Positions 17,393-24,219 of a stretch of DNA of 24,219 nt are shown one piece after another (within the stretch, counting starts at the first letter, position 1; the number at the start of each line of letters is the position of its first letter). Below the pieces are notes generated by a model. It was not told where the DNA came from. It searched no databases and was given only the letters and a program-made list of their open reading frames with translations. This DNA is from Lachnospiraceae bacterium UBA6452 (lineage in GTDB: Bacteria; Bacillota; Clostridia; Lachnospirales; Lachnospiraceae): contig DJNY01000045.1 in assembly GCA_002441865.1 (NCBI GenBank), positions 1 through 24,219 of the forward strand, given 5' to 3'. The translations under genes were made by a program, and so were the position numbers.

Positions 17393-17487
17393 TAATACCG
17401 GCGATTGTTTGGCAGAACATGTCAAAGCAGTGTTTCTTAAGAATTACTGAAATATTACAAAAATATTACAAAATCTGTCCGGGAACA

Positions 17488-17516
17488 ATGACAAGCAGTT
17501 ATTTTTCTGATAAAAT
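17488..17516 (+). promoter_or_regulatory. Putative sigma-A promoter of the DUF3048 lipoprotein gene
   Basis: ATGACA (17488-17493) and TAAAAT (17511-17516) are separated by exactly 17 bases, with TGA just before the -10. The start codon is 50 bases downstream. The leader carries a small GACAG/CTGTC hairpin (17523-17538), and upstream lies a near-tandem AAATATTACA repeat (about 17450-17470). A 10-bp palindrome TTCTTAAGAA is at 17434-17443. No clear terminator separates this region from the GT39 gene. Confidence 0.6.
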
Positions 17517-17566
17517 AAAAAAGACAGTTGGGGCTGTCAAGTATATAAAGGACAAAGGTAAAAACT

Positions 17567-18730
17567 ATGAAGAAATTGCGCGTATTACTCCTTTTGGCAC
17601 TGACATCGGCGTTTATATTAACCGGTTGCGGCGCAAAGGAAGAAGAAACACCTGTACCGGATGAGACGGTGGAGGAACAGCCGCTTGAGGAGATCGAAGA
17701 AACTCCGTCGGCAGAAGATGAGATCGTAGAAGATGATCAGATTCCGGATGGCATGGCAAGAAGCCCGTTGACCGGTGAGATCGAAGATAAGGCGATCGCA
17801 CAGCAGAGACCGCTGGCGATCATGCTCCCGACAGATAAGGCAGCACAGCCGCAGTACGGCATCGGACAGGCAGGCGTTTTATATGAGTGTATGGAAGAAG
17901 GCGACATGTCCCGCCAGATGGCGATCATTGAGGACTGGCAGGGAATCGAGAAGCTCGGTAATGTCAGAAGCTGTCGTGACTACTATGTATACTGGGCACT
18001 GGAATGGGATCCGATCCTGGTACATTTCGGCGGCCCATACTATCTGGCAGATATCATTAACAGACCGGATGTCAACAACATCACAGGCTGTGCGGTAAAT
18101 TCAACTTCATCAGCACCGGGCTGTAATGCATTTTACCGTACCAGTGATAAGCCGGTTCCGCACAATGCTTATACAAGCGGTGCCAATCTTGTGGAACAGT
18201 GTAATAATCTGGGCTACTCACTGACCCATATCAATGAGAATTACCATGCAGAGCATTTCCAGTTTGCCAAGAAGGCACTGAACACACTGGAAGGCGATGA
18301 GGACAGCTTTGATGCAACAGAGATCAGTTTAAAGGGTGCATTCCCTTATACAAAATCTTCTCTGGAATATGATGCTGCAACAGGTCTTTACAAGAAGAAC
18401 CTATATGAAAGCCCGCAGACAGACGGTGCAACGGGTGAGCAGCTGACATTTGAAAATGTGATCGTTCAGTTTACTTATTATGAAGTCAGAGATGCAAAAG
18501 GCTATCTTTCCTTCAAGTGCCACGATGACACACAGGACGGCTATTATATCACAAACGGAAAGGCAGTACATATCCGCTGGGGTAAGACAAGCGATTATGC
18601 ACCGACCAAGTACTATTACGATGATCTGACACCGGTTGAATTCAATCCGGGTAAGACATATATCGCTGTTGTACAGAATGACAAATACGTAACGATCAAC
18701 GGAACAGATTATGCATCAAGTGCGCAGTAA
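17567..18730 (+). CDS. DUF3048 (YerB-like) lipoprotein
   Basis: A 387-residue secreted lipoprotein. The signal peptide (residues 1-20) ends in LTGC with the lipidated Cys21. Residues 22-63 form a linker dominated by Glu, Asp and Pro, followed by the DUF3048 domains, recognisable by RSPLTGE, RPLAIMLPTDKAAQPQYGIGQAGVLYE, GNVRSCRDYYVYWALEWDPILVHFG and the C-terminal 'GKTYIAVVQNDKYVTI'. In Bacillus the family member is YerB; its biochemical role is unknown. AAAGG (17554-17558) lies eight bases before the ATG. The gene has its own promoter and a strong terminator, so it appears to be a single-gene unit. Being on the outer face of the membrane, it could serve envelope maintenance, but nothing in the sequence fixes that. 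Confidence 0.93.
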   Translation: MKKLRVLLLLALTSAFILTGCGAKEEETPVPDETVEEQPLEEIEETPSAEDEIVEDDQIPDGMARSPLTGEIEDKAIAQQRPLAIMLPTDKAAQPQYGIGQAGVLYECMEEGDMSRQMAIIEDWQGIEKLGNVRSCRDYYVYWALEWDPILVHFGGPYYLADIINRPDVNNITGCAVNSTSSAPGCNAFYRTSDKPVPHNAYTSGANLVEQCNNLGYSLTHINENYHAEHFQFAKKALNTLEGDEDSFDATEISLKGAFPYTKSSLEYDAATGLYKKNLYESPQTDGATGEQLTFENVIVQFTYYEVRDAKGYLSFKCHDDTQDGYYITNGKAVHIRWGKTSDYAPTKYYYDDLTPVEFNPGKTYIAVVQNDKYVTINGTDYASSAQ

Positions 18731-18759
18731 GAAAAGTGAATTTTGAGTAGAAAAATGGG

Positions 18760-18791
18760 ACAGGCTCCGGATTATCCGGAGCCTGTTTTTG
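18760..18791 (+). terminator. Rho-independent terminator after the DUF3048 gene
   Basis: A perfect 12-bp stem, ACAGGCTCCGGA (18760-18771) and TCCGGAGCCTGT (18775-18786), with a TTA loop, runs into TTTT and then GTT. It is strong and ends the DUF3048 transcript 30 bases after the stop codon. Confidence 0.95.
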
Positions 18792-18843
18792 TTATGCCGG
18801 AACAAAAAAAGAAAATGCCTGTTTTTCAAAAAATTTACGTCCG

Positions 18844-18887
18844 TTTTACCGGTAATTGATAGTGTCAGACTTCTGTGTACCGTAAAA
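18844..18887 (+). promoter_or_regulatory. Operator-like inverted repeat upstream of the phosphodiesterase/ABC cassette
   Basis: TTTTACCGGTA (18844-18854) is mirrored by TACCGTAAAA (18878-18887) with a one-base bulge and about 23 bases between. The left arm contains a perfect palindrome TTACCGGTAA (18846-18855). A possible promoter overlaps it: TTGATA (18856-18861) as -35, with TACCGT (18878-18883) as a weak -10 at 16 bases. It lies 30-75 bases before the first cassette gene, so repressor binding or an RNA stem are both possible. The call is by pattern only. Confidence 0.35.
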
Positions 18888-18917
18888 TCTGTTTAAAAAG
18901 AAGAAAGGATAACAAAA

Positions 18918-19718
18918 ATGAAAAACGCAATTTCTATGACGCAAATTACAGCAACTATTGCAGAATGTCTGGATATCAATGCTCCAAAAGCCGCTGAAGC
19001 AAAGATTCCATTTATGGCATCTTATCTGCAGAAAAGAGATATTTCAAAGGTGGAAAAAGCTCTTATTTATAATCCGGATGCAATTGGTATGTGGCTGTTT
19101 CAAAAATATACCACATGGTTTGCACCGGTATTAAAACACACGCAGTTGGGTATTCCGGTACATACTGTAATGCCATCCGTTACACCGGTCTGCTTCGGAA
19201 CGATGTATACGGGAGTCATGCCATCGGTTCATGGAATTCAGAAATATGAAAAGTATCAGCTTTCGCAGGAATCCCTGTTTGATTGTCTTGCAAAAAGTAA
19301 AAAACGTACGGCAATCGTGGCAGTGGAAAATTCAAGCATGGCAATTCTGTTCGGCGGGCGTGATATTGATTATTTTATTCTGCCTTATGATAACGAAGTA
19401 AATGAGAAAGCAAAAGAGTTAATAGCCGGTAACGAATACGATGTTATCGTTGTCTATAACCAGGAATATGATGATGTAATGCATCGTACATTCCCGGAAT
19501 CCGAAGAGTCGTTACAGGCATTGAAAAACCATATTGACGCATTTGACGCTCTGTGCAATGTCTGTGAAGAAAGCTGGAAAAAGTATGATTCGATGGTCTG
19601 CTGGGCAACTGACCATGGCATTCATACGAATGCAGACGGACATGGTTCCCATGGAGCAGATATTGAAGAAGATATCAATGTGATGCATTTCTTAGGTGTA
19701 TGGAAAGGAAACAAATAA
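18918..19718 (+). CDS. Alkaline-phosphatase-superfamily phosphodiesterase (type I phosphodiesterase/nucleotide pyrophosphatase-like)
   Basis: A 266-residue metal-dependent hydrolase of the alkaline phosphatase superfamily. The whole active-site set of the NPP group can be placed: Asp54 (NPDAIG) and probable nucleophile Thr89 (PSVTP, followed by YTG and PSVHGI), Asp185 and His189 (DDVMH, the D-x3-H pair), Asp232-His233 (ATDHG) and His245 (GSHG). It has no signal peptide or membrane helix, so it acts inside the cell, unlike most NPP enzymes. It is also compact, since many relatives exceed 400 residues. The start at 18918 has AAAGGA eight bases upstream. It is the first gene of a UgpC-A-E-B-like import cassette, ending one base before ugpC. 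The likely job is to cleave an imported phosphodiester such as a glycerophosphodiester; a phosphonate or nucleotide substrate remains possible. Confidence 0.85.
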   Translation: MKNAISMTQITATIAECLDINAPKAAEAKIPFMASYLQKRDISKVEKALIYNPDAIGMWLFQKYTTWFAPVLKHTQLGIPVHTVMPSVTPVCFGTMYTGVMPSVHGIQKYEKYQLSQESLFDCLAKSKKRTAIVAVENSSMAILFGGRDIDYFILPYDNEVNEKAKELIAGNEYDVIVVYNQEYDDVMHRTFPESEESLQALKNHIDAFDALCNVCEESWKKYDSMVCWATDHGIHTNADGHGSHGADIEEDINVMHFLGVWKGNK

Positions 19719-19719
19719 C

Positions 19720-20844
19720 ATGGGAAAAATAGAAATGCGGGATCTGGTCAAATCTTACGATGGAAAAACAAACATTCTGGAAAAAATAAATGTAAATGTG
19801 CAGGAAGGGGAACTTTTTGTATTGGTAGGCCCGTCAGGGTGTGGGAAGAGTACTCTTTTGCGCGTGATCGCAGGACTGGAAAAGGTTACGGACGGTACTC
19901 TGATGATAGATGGGAAAGTTGCAAATAATCTGTTGCCGAAAGAAAGAGAACTTTCCATGGTATTTCAAAATTATGCACTGTATCCGCATATGTCGGTCAA
20001 AGAAAACATTCTGTTCGGTCTTGATGTAAAAAAGGTTCCGAAAGAAGAAAGACAGCGGCGTCTTGGCAAAGCGGCGGAATTATTGGGGCTTACGGACTAT
20101 TTAAACAGAAAACCGAGGGAGCTTTCCGGAGGACAGCGGCAAAGAGTTGCGCTTGCAAGAAGTGTCTGTAGTCAGACACCGATCTGCTTAATGGATGAGC
20201 CTTTGTCCAATCTGGATGCGAAACTCCGTGCCAGAATGAGAAGCGAAATTTGCAATTTACAAAAAGAATTGGGATTAACGGTTGTTTATGTTACGCATGA
20301 CCAGGTAGAAGCCATGACAATGGGAAACCGGATTATGGTGCTGAATGATGGAAAAGTGCAGCAGGTAGGAACGCCGTTGGAATTGTATAATACACCGGCA
20401 AATATTTTTGTGGCATCATTTATCGGTTCTCCGCAGATGAATATTGCAAATGCCAGACTGGAGGATCATGCGATTGTATTAAATGACACTTTGACGATCG
20501 CTTTAAGTCCTGAGGAAATCAACAAACTGCCGGTCGGAAAAGAATGGAAAATCGGAACACGTGCGGAGGCTGTGGAACTTGCTTCGCCGGATACGCCGGG
20601 TGCGGTTGCGGTTACTGTTGCGAATGTGGAGATGATGGGAAATGAAACACAGATCATCTTTTATGTCGGAGACAGCCTGTTTACGGCAAGATTGTCGGGA
20701 CAGTATTCCATTGAAAGAAACCAGAAGCTATATATTCGGTTAGATCCCGCTATGTTTCTTTTTTTTGACAAAGAAAACGATAAACTGCTGCGTCCTGCAT
20801 TGAGAATAAAAGGACAGAATGCCACAGTGGGTCAGGAGGCGTAA
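19720..20844 (+). CDS. ugpC: ABC transporter ATP-binding protein, UgpC/MalK type
   Basis: The ATPase of a carbohydrate-type (CUT1) importer. The start at 19720 is preferred over 19696 because AAAGGA (19704-19709) fits it and homologues begin near MGKIEMRDLVKSY; it follows the phosphodiesterase stop by one base. In the 374 residues: Walker A GPSGCGKST 37-45, Q-loop Gln83 in VFQNYALYPHMSV, signature LSGGQRQ 135-141, Walker B with Asp159-Glu160, and H-loop His193 in VTHDQVEAM. The NYALYPHM and PLSNLDAKLR blocks are hallmarks of the MalK/UgpC/MsmK group. A C-terminal TOBE/OB-type regulatory domain follows from about residue 240. The ATPase should drive the two permeases encoded next. UgpC is chosen over MalK because of the UgpB-like binding protein. 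Confidence 0.92.
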   Translation: MGKIEMRDLVKSYDGKTNILEKINVNVQEGELFVLVGPSGCGKSTLLRVIAGLEKVTDGTLMIDGKVANNLLPKERELSMVFQNYALYPHMSVKENILFGLDVKKVPKEERQRRLGKAAELLGLTDYLNRKPRELSGGQRQRVALARSVCSQTPICLMDEPLSNLDAKLRARMRSEICNLQKELGLTVVYVTHDQVEAMTMGNRIMVLNDGKVQQVGTPLELYNTPANIFVASFIGSPQMNIANARLEDHAIVLNDTLTIALSPEEINKLPVGKEWKIGTRAEAVELASPDTPGAVAVTVANVEMMGNETQIIFYVGDSLFTARLSGQYSIERNQKLYIRLDPAMFLFFDKENDKLLRPALRIKGQNATVGQEA

Positions 20845-20849
20845 GAAGT

Positions 20850-21776
20850 ATGGATGTATCTTTTTTTAGTGATGAAAAAACAAAAACATTGGTAGAAGAT
20901 GCTGTTCCGCAAAAAAGATTTCCGACATGGATTTTTTATTTATTACCTTCTATTTTATGTTTCTTTATATTTACCATTTATCCGTTTGTAAAAACGGTGG
21001 TCACAAGTTTATTTATTACATCAAATACAGGTTCCTTGACCAAATTTGTGGGAATAGAAAATTATATCGGATTGTTGCAGAATGCGAGATATCTGCAATG
21101 TCTGGGAAACACCGTAAAATATGTGCTTTTGACCGTTCCGCTTACAATCATAATAGCACTGCTTCTGGCTGTACTTACAAGTACGGATTACCCGGGAATG
21201 GGAATTTTCAGAACCATTTTCTCTTCTACGATGGGAATATCGGTCGCAGCGGGGTCTGTGTTCTGGAGTCTGATCTTTAATCCGACATCGGGGCTTTTAA
21301 ATAAAGTCATGAGCGTATTGGGATTTGATAAGGTTGGATGGCTTACAGAAGAAAATGTAGCGATGTATTCCATATCGCTGGTTTCTGTGTGGATGAACAT
21401 AGGATTTGCCTATTTGATCCTGCTGGGCGCTATAAAAAGCATAGACTCTTCTCATTATGAAAGTGTGGATATCGTAGGAGGGGGATTTTTTTATAAACTC
21501 TTTAAGGTGACGATCCCTCTGATCTCTCCCTCTTTGTTTTTTGTACTGACCATCTCGTTAATAGGAGCATTCCGGTCCTTTGGATTGATCGATATGCTGA
21601 CCTCCGGCGGACCAAACAATACAACCACGTTATTGGTATATAAACTTTATAAAGATGCTTTTGTTAATTTCCAATTTGGTTCTGCATCAGCGCAGGGAAT
21701 CATCCTTTTCATTTTTATCTTCCTTGTGTCGCAGCTGCAGACAAAACTTACAGAAAGGTTTGTTACATACCAATGA
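20850..21776 (+). CDS. ugpA: ABC transporter permease, UgpA type
   Basis: One of the two membrane-spanning subunits of the importer (MalF/UgpA family, 308 residues). About six transmembrane helices are visible, the first near residues 27-48 (WIFYLLPSILCFFIFTIYPF), after a soluble N-terminal stretch of about 25 residues. The EAA loop that contacts the ATPase is at about residues 207-230, reading YESVDIVGGGFFYKLFKVTI then PLISPS, with the conserved Gly and Pro. The GGPNNTTTLLVYKLYKDAF block near 255 is typical of UgpA-type permeases. It starts five bases after ugpC and its stop overlaps the next start (ATGA at 21773-21776), so the two permeases are translationally coupled. Confidence 0.93.
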   Translation: MDVSFFSDEKTKTLVEDAVPQKRFPTWIFYLLPSILCFFIFTIYPFVKTVVTSLFITSNTGSLTKFVGIENYIGLLQNARYLQCLGNTVKYVLLTVPLTIIIALLLAVLTSTDYPGMGIFRTIFSSTMGISVAAGSVFWSLIFNPTSGLLNKVMSVLGFDKVGWLTEENVAMYSISLVSVWMNIGFAYLILLGAIKSIDSSHYESVDIVGGGFFYKLFKVTIPLISPSLFFVLTISLIGAFRSFGLIDMLTSGGPNNTTTLLVYKLYKDAFVNFQFGSASAQGIILFIFIFLVSQLQTKLTERFVTYQ

Positions 21777-22585
21777 AAAAAATTCAGGTTACAACTATTT
21801 ATATCGTATTAATTATATGCGCCATCTTATTTTGCATGCCGCTTTTATTTTCGGTTTCTCTCAGCTTTTGTGATCTGCCGGATATTTTAAAGGGCAATTT
21901 TATCCCCAAAGCGATCAAGTGGGATAATTACATAAAAGTATTTCAAACGCAGCCCTTATTGAAATATATTTACAATTCAGTCATAGCCGGCGTGTTATGT
22001 ACGGTTTTACAGGTTTTATTATCCGTGGCTGCGGCCTATGCCATTGTATTTATTCCGTTTCGCGGGAAGAAGATCATATTTCTCACAATGATGGCGACAA
22101 TGATGATCCCGACAGAAGTACTGATCATCTCAAATTTTCAGGTGATTCGTTCCTGGGGATTGCTCAATACATTTACCGGGCTGATCTTACCGGGTATAGC
22201 AACAACATTCGGTATTTTCCTGTTCAGGCAGAATATGATGCAGATACCGGTCGAATTGAAAGAAGCAGCTACAGTAGTGGGAATATCTGATTTTAAGTTT
22301 TTTACAAAGGTCGTCATACCTATGGTAAAAAATACCACCACAACACTTATGATATATTTCTTCCTGGTAAACTGGAACTCTTATTTGTGGCCGCTGTTGT
22401 CTACCACGGATGACACGGTGCGGACGGTGCAGATCGGATTAAGACAGTTAAAGAATACAGAGGCTGTCAGCGATTTCGGCGTCATGGCAGCAGGAACCAT
22501 TGTAACAACATTACCAACACTGATTTTAATCTTCTTTGGTCAGAAACGCCTTCAGGAAGGAATGACCAAGGGAGCATTAAAATAA
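21773..22585 (+). CDS. ugpE: ABC transporter permease, UgpE type
   Basis: The second membrane subunit (MalG/UgpE family, 270 residues, normal length). A transmembrane helix starts almost at the N terminus (TTIYIVLIICAILFCMPLLF), followed by the family sequence SLSFCDLPDILKGNFIPKAIKWDNY and about five more helices. The EAA loop is at roughly 160-183, with LKEAATVVGISDFKFFTKVV and then IP. The NWNSYLWPLLSTTDD block and the C-terminal FFGQKRLQEGMTKGALK ending are strongly typical of CUT1 MalG/UgpE permeases. It overlaps ugpA by four bases and is followed 29 bases later by the binding protein. Confidence 0.94.
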   Translation: MKKIQVTTIYIVLIICAILFCMPLLFSVSLSFCDLPDILKGNFIPKAIKWDNYIKVFQTQPLLKYIYNSVIAGVLCTVLQVLLSVAAAYAIVFIPFRGKKIIFLTMMATMMIPTEVLIISNFQVIRSWGLLNTFTGLILPGIATTFGIFLFRQNMMQIPVELKEAATVVGISDFKFFTKVVIPMVKNTTTTLMIYFFLVNWNSYLWPLLSTTDDTVRTVQIGLRQLKNTEAVSDFGVMAAGTIVTTLPTLILIFFGQKRLQEGMTKGALK

Positions 22586-22614
22586 ATACACTAACTTACA
22601 TGAAGGAGAAAAAA

Positions 22615-23967
22615 ATGAAAAAAAATCTGAGAAAGCAACTATCAATTGTTTTATCCTGTACATGCGTGGCATCAGCCGTACTGACAGGATGCGGAAAAGC
22701 GAATACGGAAGCTGATTCTTCAGATGTGCAAAAGGAAAGTACAAGTGGAAAAACACAGATTGCATTCTGGCACTCTATGAGTGGGGCAAATCAGGAAGTG
22801 TTGGAAAAACTTGTAGCCGATTATAACGCAAGTCAGGACACGTATGAAGTAGTTGCTGAAAATCAGGGGAATTATGATGAATCCACGGGAAAGTTTTTTA
22901 ATATGGCAAATGGGGACGGAAGTGCTGCCATAATTCAGATCGGAGAACAGAATCTCCAGTCTATGGTCGATTCGGATATGATCTGTTCGGTTACAGACCT
23001 GATCAAAAAATATAATTTTGATGACAGTGATCTGTTAGACCAGGCTGTGAATTTTTATACGGTAGACAGCAATATGTATGCGATGCCGTTTAACAGTTCC
23101 TGCCCTGTCGTATATTATAATGCGGATGTATTCAAAAGTGCCGGTTATACAGAGCTTCCGACTACTTTTGAAGAACTGGAGGAAGCTGCTAAAAAAGTAG
23201 CGGAGGTAAATACGGATATCAAGCCGGTGGGAATGTTTGCATACGGATATGCCTTAGATCAGATGTGTACTAATATGGGATCCTATATCATTAACAATAA
23301 AAACGGCCGTGACGGACGTGCTACCGAAGTGGCTTACAAAGATGCCATGACCGAGATTTTCAACTGGGTTGCAGATCTCAGGGATGATGGATGTTTACAG
23401 AGCTACGGTACAGACTTTGAGAATACGGTCAGTGCATTTACACAGGCTGAAATCGCGATGTTTATCAGCAGCTCTGCATCAGCCCGCAATATCATCAACA
23501 GTTCGGACTTTAATGTAGGAATTGCTTACTTACCGGTTCCGAAAGGAACAGAGGCACAGGGCGTTTATGCAGGCGGTGGAGCGATCTGTGTGGCAAAGGG
23601 TCTGGATGCTGAGGTGGAAAGTGGCGTCATGGATTTCCTGAAATATGCTACTTCTGCAGAAGTACAGGCTTCATGGGCAGGAAATACCGGTTATTTCCCG
23701 ATCAGCAAGGCTGCTTATGAAACAGATACACTGAAGGCTGTTTATAAAGAACTGCCACAGCTGGAAGTGGCACAGCAGCAATTACTTGCTTCTAAAATAT
23801 CAGATGTTACAGCAGGACCGCTTCTTTCCCAGTTACCGCAGTTACGTTCCGATATCGCAACCGCGCTGGAAGCTGTATGTAATGGCGGTGATGTGGATGA
23901 AGCATTAAAAACAGCTATCACAAGCACAAATGATGCCATTGCAACTGCAAATGAGGGTGTAAAATAA
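22615..23967 (+). CDS. ugpB: Extracellular solute-binding lipoprotein, UgpB type
   Basis: The substrate-binding lipoprotein of the importer. ATG 22615 is chosen over 22600 because GGAG (22605-22608) lies six bases before it. The 450-residue precursor has a signal peptide ending in LTGC, with lipidated Cys26. Two blocks closely resemble what I recall of E. coli UgpB: FWHSMSG (51-57; FWHSMEG in UgpB) and PFNSSCPVVYYN (158-169; PFNSSTPVLYYN in UgpB); NQGNY near residue 83 also resembles KGNY. These point to sn-glycerol-3-phosphate or glycerophosphodiesters as ligand rather than maltose-like sugars, although the exact ligand is inferred. A terminator follows the stop by about 20 bases. Being last in the operon, it might be expressed separately at higher level, but no clear promoter is seen in the 29-base gap. 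Confidence 0.9.
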   Translation: MKKNLRKQLSIVLSCTCVASAVLTGCGKANTEADSSDVQKESTSGKTQIAFWHSMSGANQEVLEKLVADYNASQDTYEVVAENQGNYDESTGKFFNMANGDGSAAIIQIGEQNLQSMVDSDMICSVTDLIKKYNFDDSDLLDQAVNFYTVDSNMYAMPFNSSCPVVYYNADVFKSAGYTELPTTFEELEEAAKKVAEVNTDIKPVGMFAYGYALDQMCTNMGSYIINNKNGRDGRATEVAYKDAMTEIFNWVADLRDDGCLQSYGTDFENTVSAFTQAEIAMFISSSASARNIINSSDFNVGIAYLPVPKGTEAQGVYAGGGAICVAKGLDAEVESGVMDFLKYATSAEVQASWAGNTGYFPISKAAYETDTLKAVYKELPQLEVAQQQLLASKISDVTAGPLLSQLPQLRSDIATALEAVCNGGDVDEALKTAITSTNDAIATANEGVK

Positions 23968-23988
23968 TCTCTTTGTAAAGCAAACTAT

Positions 23989-24027
23989 AAAAAAGCCAGA
24001 TCCCTGTACCGGATCCGGCTTTTTTTT
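23989..24027. terminator. Bidirectional terminator between convergent genes
   Basis: The arms AAAAGCC-A-GATCC (23991-24003) and GGATC-C-GGCTTTT (24011-24023), with one A/C mismatch and a CTGTACC loop, are flanked by A residues on the left and T residues (to 24027) on the right. It therefore works as a Rho-independent terminator on both strands. It ends the ugp cassette on the plus strand and the gene at the right edge on the minus strand. Confidence 0.9.
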
Positions 24028-24219
24028 ACTGGTTTTCGCCAGCCACAATCTTCGGGATACCGTTGATATCTGCGGCAATATCGGTAAAGGAAGAAAAGTA
24101 GCTGCCAATGATCTTGTCTGTTCTGGAAAGACACATAAGATCGAGCAGGGCGTCTTTTATACCGTTTACGCTGTCGCGGGAGAGATCTCTTGTTTCGTTG
24201 GAAATGATCCTGTCCGGAA
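24026..24219 (-). CDS. C-terminal fragment of a convergent gene, possible glycosyltransferase
   Basis: On the minus strand a frame is open from the window edge (first full codon at 24217) to a TAA at 24026-24028, giving 63 residues with no start in view. The stop sits directly at the bidirectional terminator, as expected for a real convergent gene. The fragment contains DALLDLMCLSRTDKIIGSYFSSFTDIAADINGIPK when read in two pieces (DALLDLMCLSRTDKIIGSY then FSSFTDIAADINGIPK). An LSR-x-D-x-IIGS-x-x-SSF arrangement is common near the C terminus of fucosyltransferase-like and other GT-B glycosyltransferases. The family call is tentative, since most of the protein is outside the window. Confidence 0.6.
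   Translation of the reverse strand, partial: PDRIISNETRDLSRDSVNGIKDALLDLMCLSRTDKIIGSYFSSFTDIAADINGIPKIVAGENQ

Noticed and set aside
17419..17664. 81-codon plus-strand open frame before and across the start of the DUF3048 gene
   Set aside because: It overlaps the promoter and the signal-peptide region of a clear lipoprotein gene, has no good ribosome site and no family resemblance.
18781..18826. Direct repeat GCCTGTTTTT (18781-18790 and 18817-18826)
   Set aside because: The first copy is the terminator's 3' arm and T-tract; the second lacks a stem partner. Chance in a T-rich spacer is enough.
23905..24108. Minus-strand open frame of 67 codons at the right edge
   Set aside because: It crosses the bidirectional terminator into the ugpB end, and it is in a different frame from the better-supported fragment ending at 24026.
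1..24219. CRISPR array, tRNA/rRNA genes, insertion sequences, phage genes, toxin-antitoxin pairs
   Set aside because: No regularly spaced repeats, no RNA gene signatures, no transposase or integrase motifs and no plausible small toxin/antitoxin pair were seen.

Overview
The window is chromosomal DNA of a Gram-positive Clostridia-type bacterium, most likely a Lachnospiraceae gut species. This rests on purine-rich Shine-Dalgarno sites before most genes, lipoboxes ending in LTGC, an HPr carrying both His15 and Ser46, the cdaA-cdaR-glmM operon, a comF-yvyF pair as in Bacillus, and a DUF3048 (YerB-like) lipoprotein. Almost everything is on the plus strand; only a gene fragment at the right edge is on the minus strand. 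No rRNA, tRNA, CRISPR array, insertion sequence or phage gene was seen, and no gene-free stretch exceeds about 190 bases.

Region 1 (1-7861) is a run of eight tightly packed genes: recD2 (5' end cut off), comF, a yvyF-like zinc protein, two unrecognised membrane proteins, cdaA (diadenylate cyclase), cdaR (YbbR-domain regulator) and glmM (phosphoglucosamine mutase). The last three are the conserved c-di-AMP / cell-wall precursor module. The two membrane proteins directly upstream are candidate partners of it.

Region 2 (7862-9985) holds ptsH (HPr) behind its own promoter, a strong terminator, then leuA of the yeast/actinobacterial type. The terminator T-tract runs straight into the leuA ribosome binding site, so leuA has no room for its own promoter after the terminator.

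Region 3 (10005-17392) is a surface-glycan block: a small TM-ectodomain-TM protein whose 5' coding region contains a long hairpin, a DUF2142 membrane protein, three GT2 glycosyltransferases and an ArnT/PMT-like GT39 membrane transferase. It probably builds or decorates an envelope polysaccharide using lipid-linked sugars.

Region 4 (17393-18791) is a single-gene unit with promoter and terminator, encoding a DUF3048 lipoprotein with a very acidic linker.

Region 5 (18792-24027) is a self-contained cassette: a compact cytosolic alkaline-phosphatase-superfamily phosphodiesterase followed by a complete UgpC-A-E-B-like ABC importer, ending in a bidirectional terminator. The binding protein carries UgpB-like sequence blocks, so the cassette looks like a glycerophosphodiester (or related phosphodiester) uptake-and-hydrolysis system in which an unrelated enzyme takes the place of E. 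coli UgpQ. This is the best candidate in the window for an undescribed system. A convergent minus-strand gene, possibly a glycosyltransferase, begins beyond the right edge and ends at 24026.
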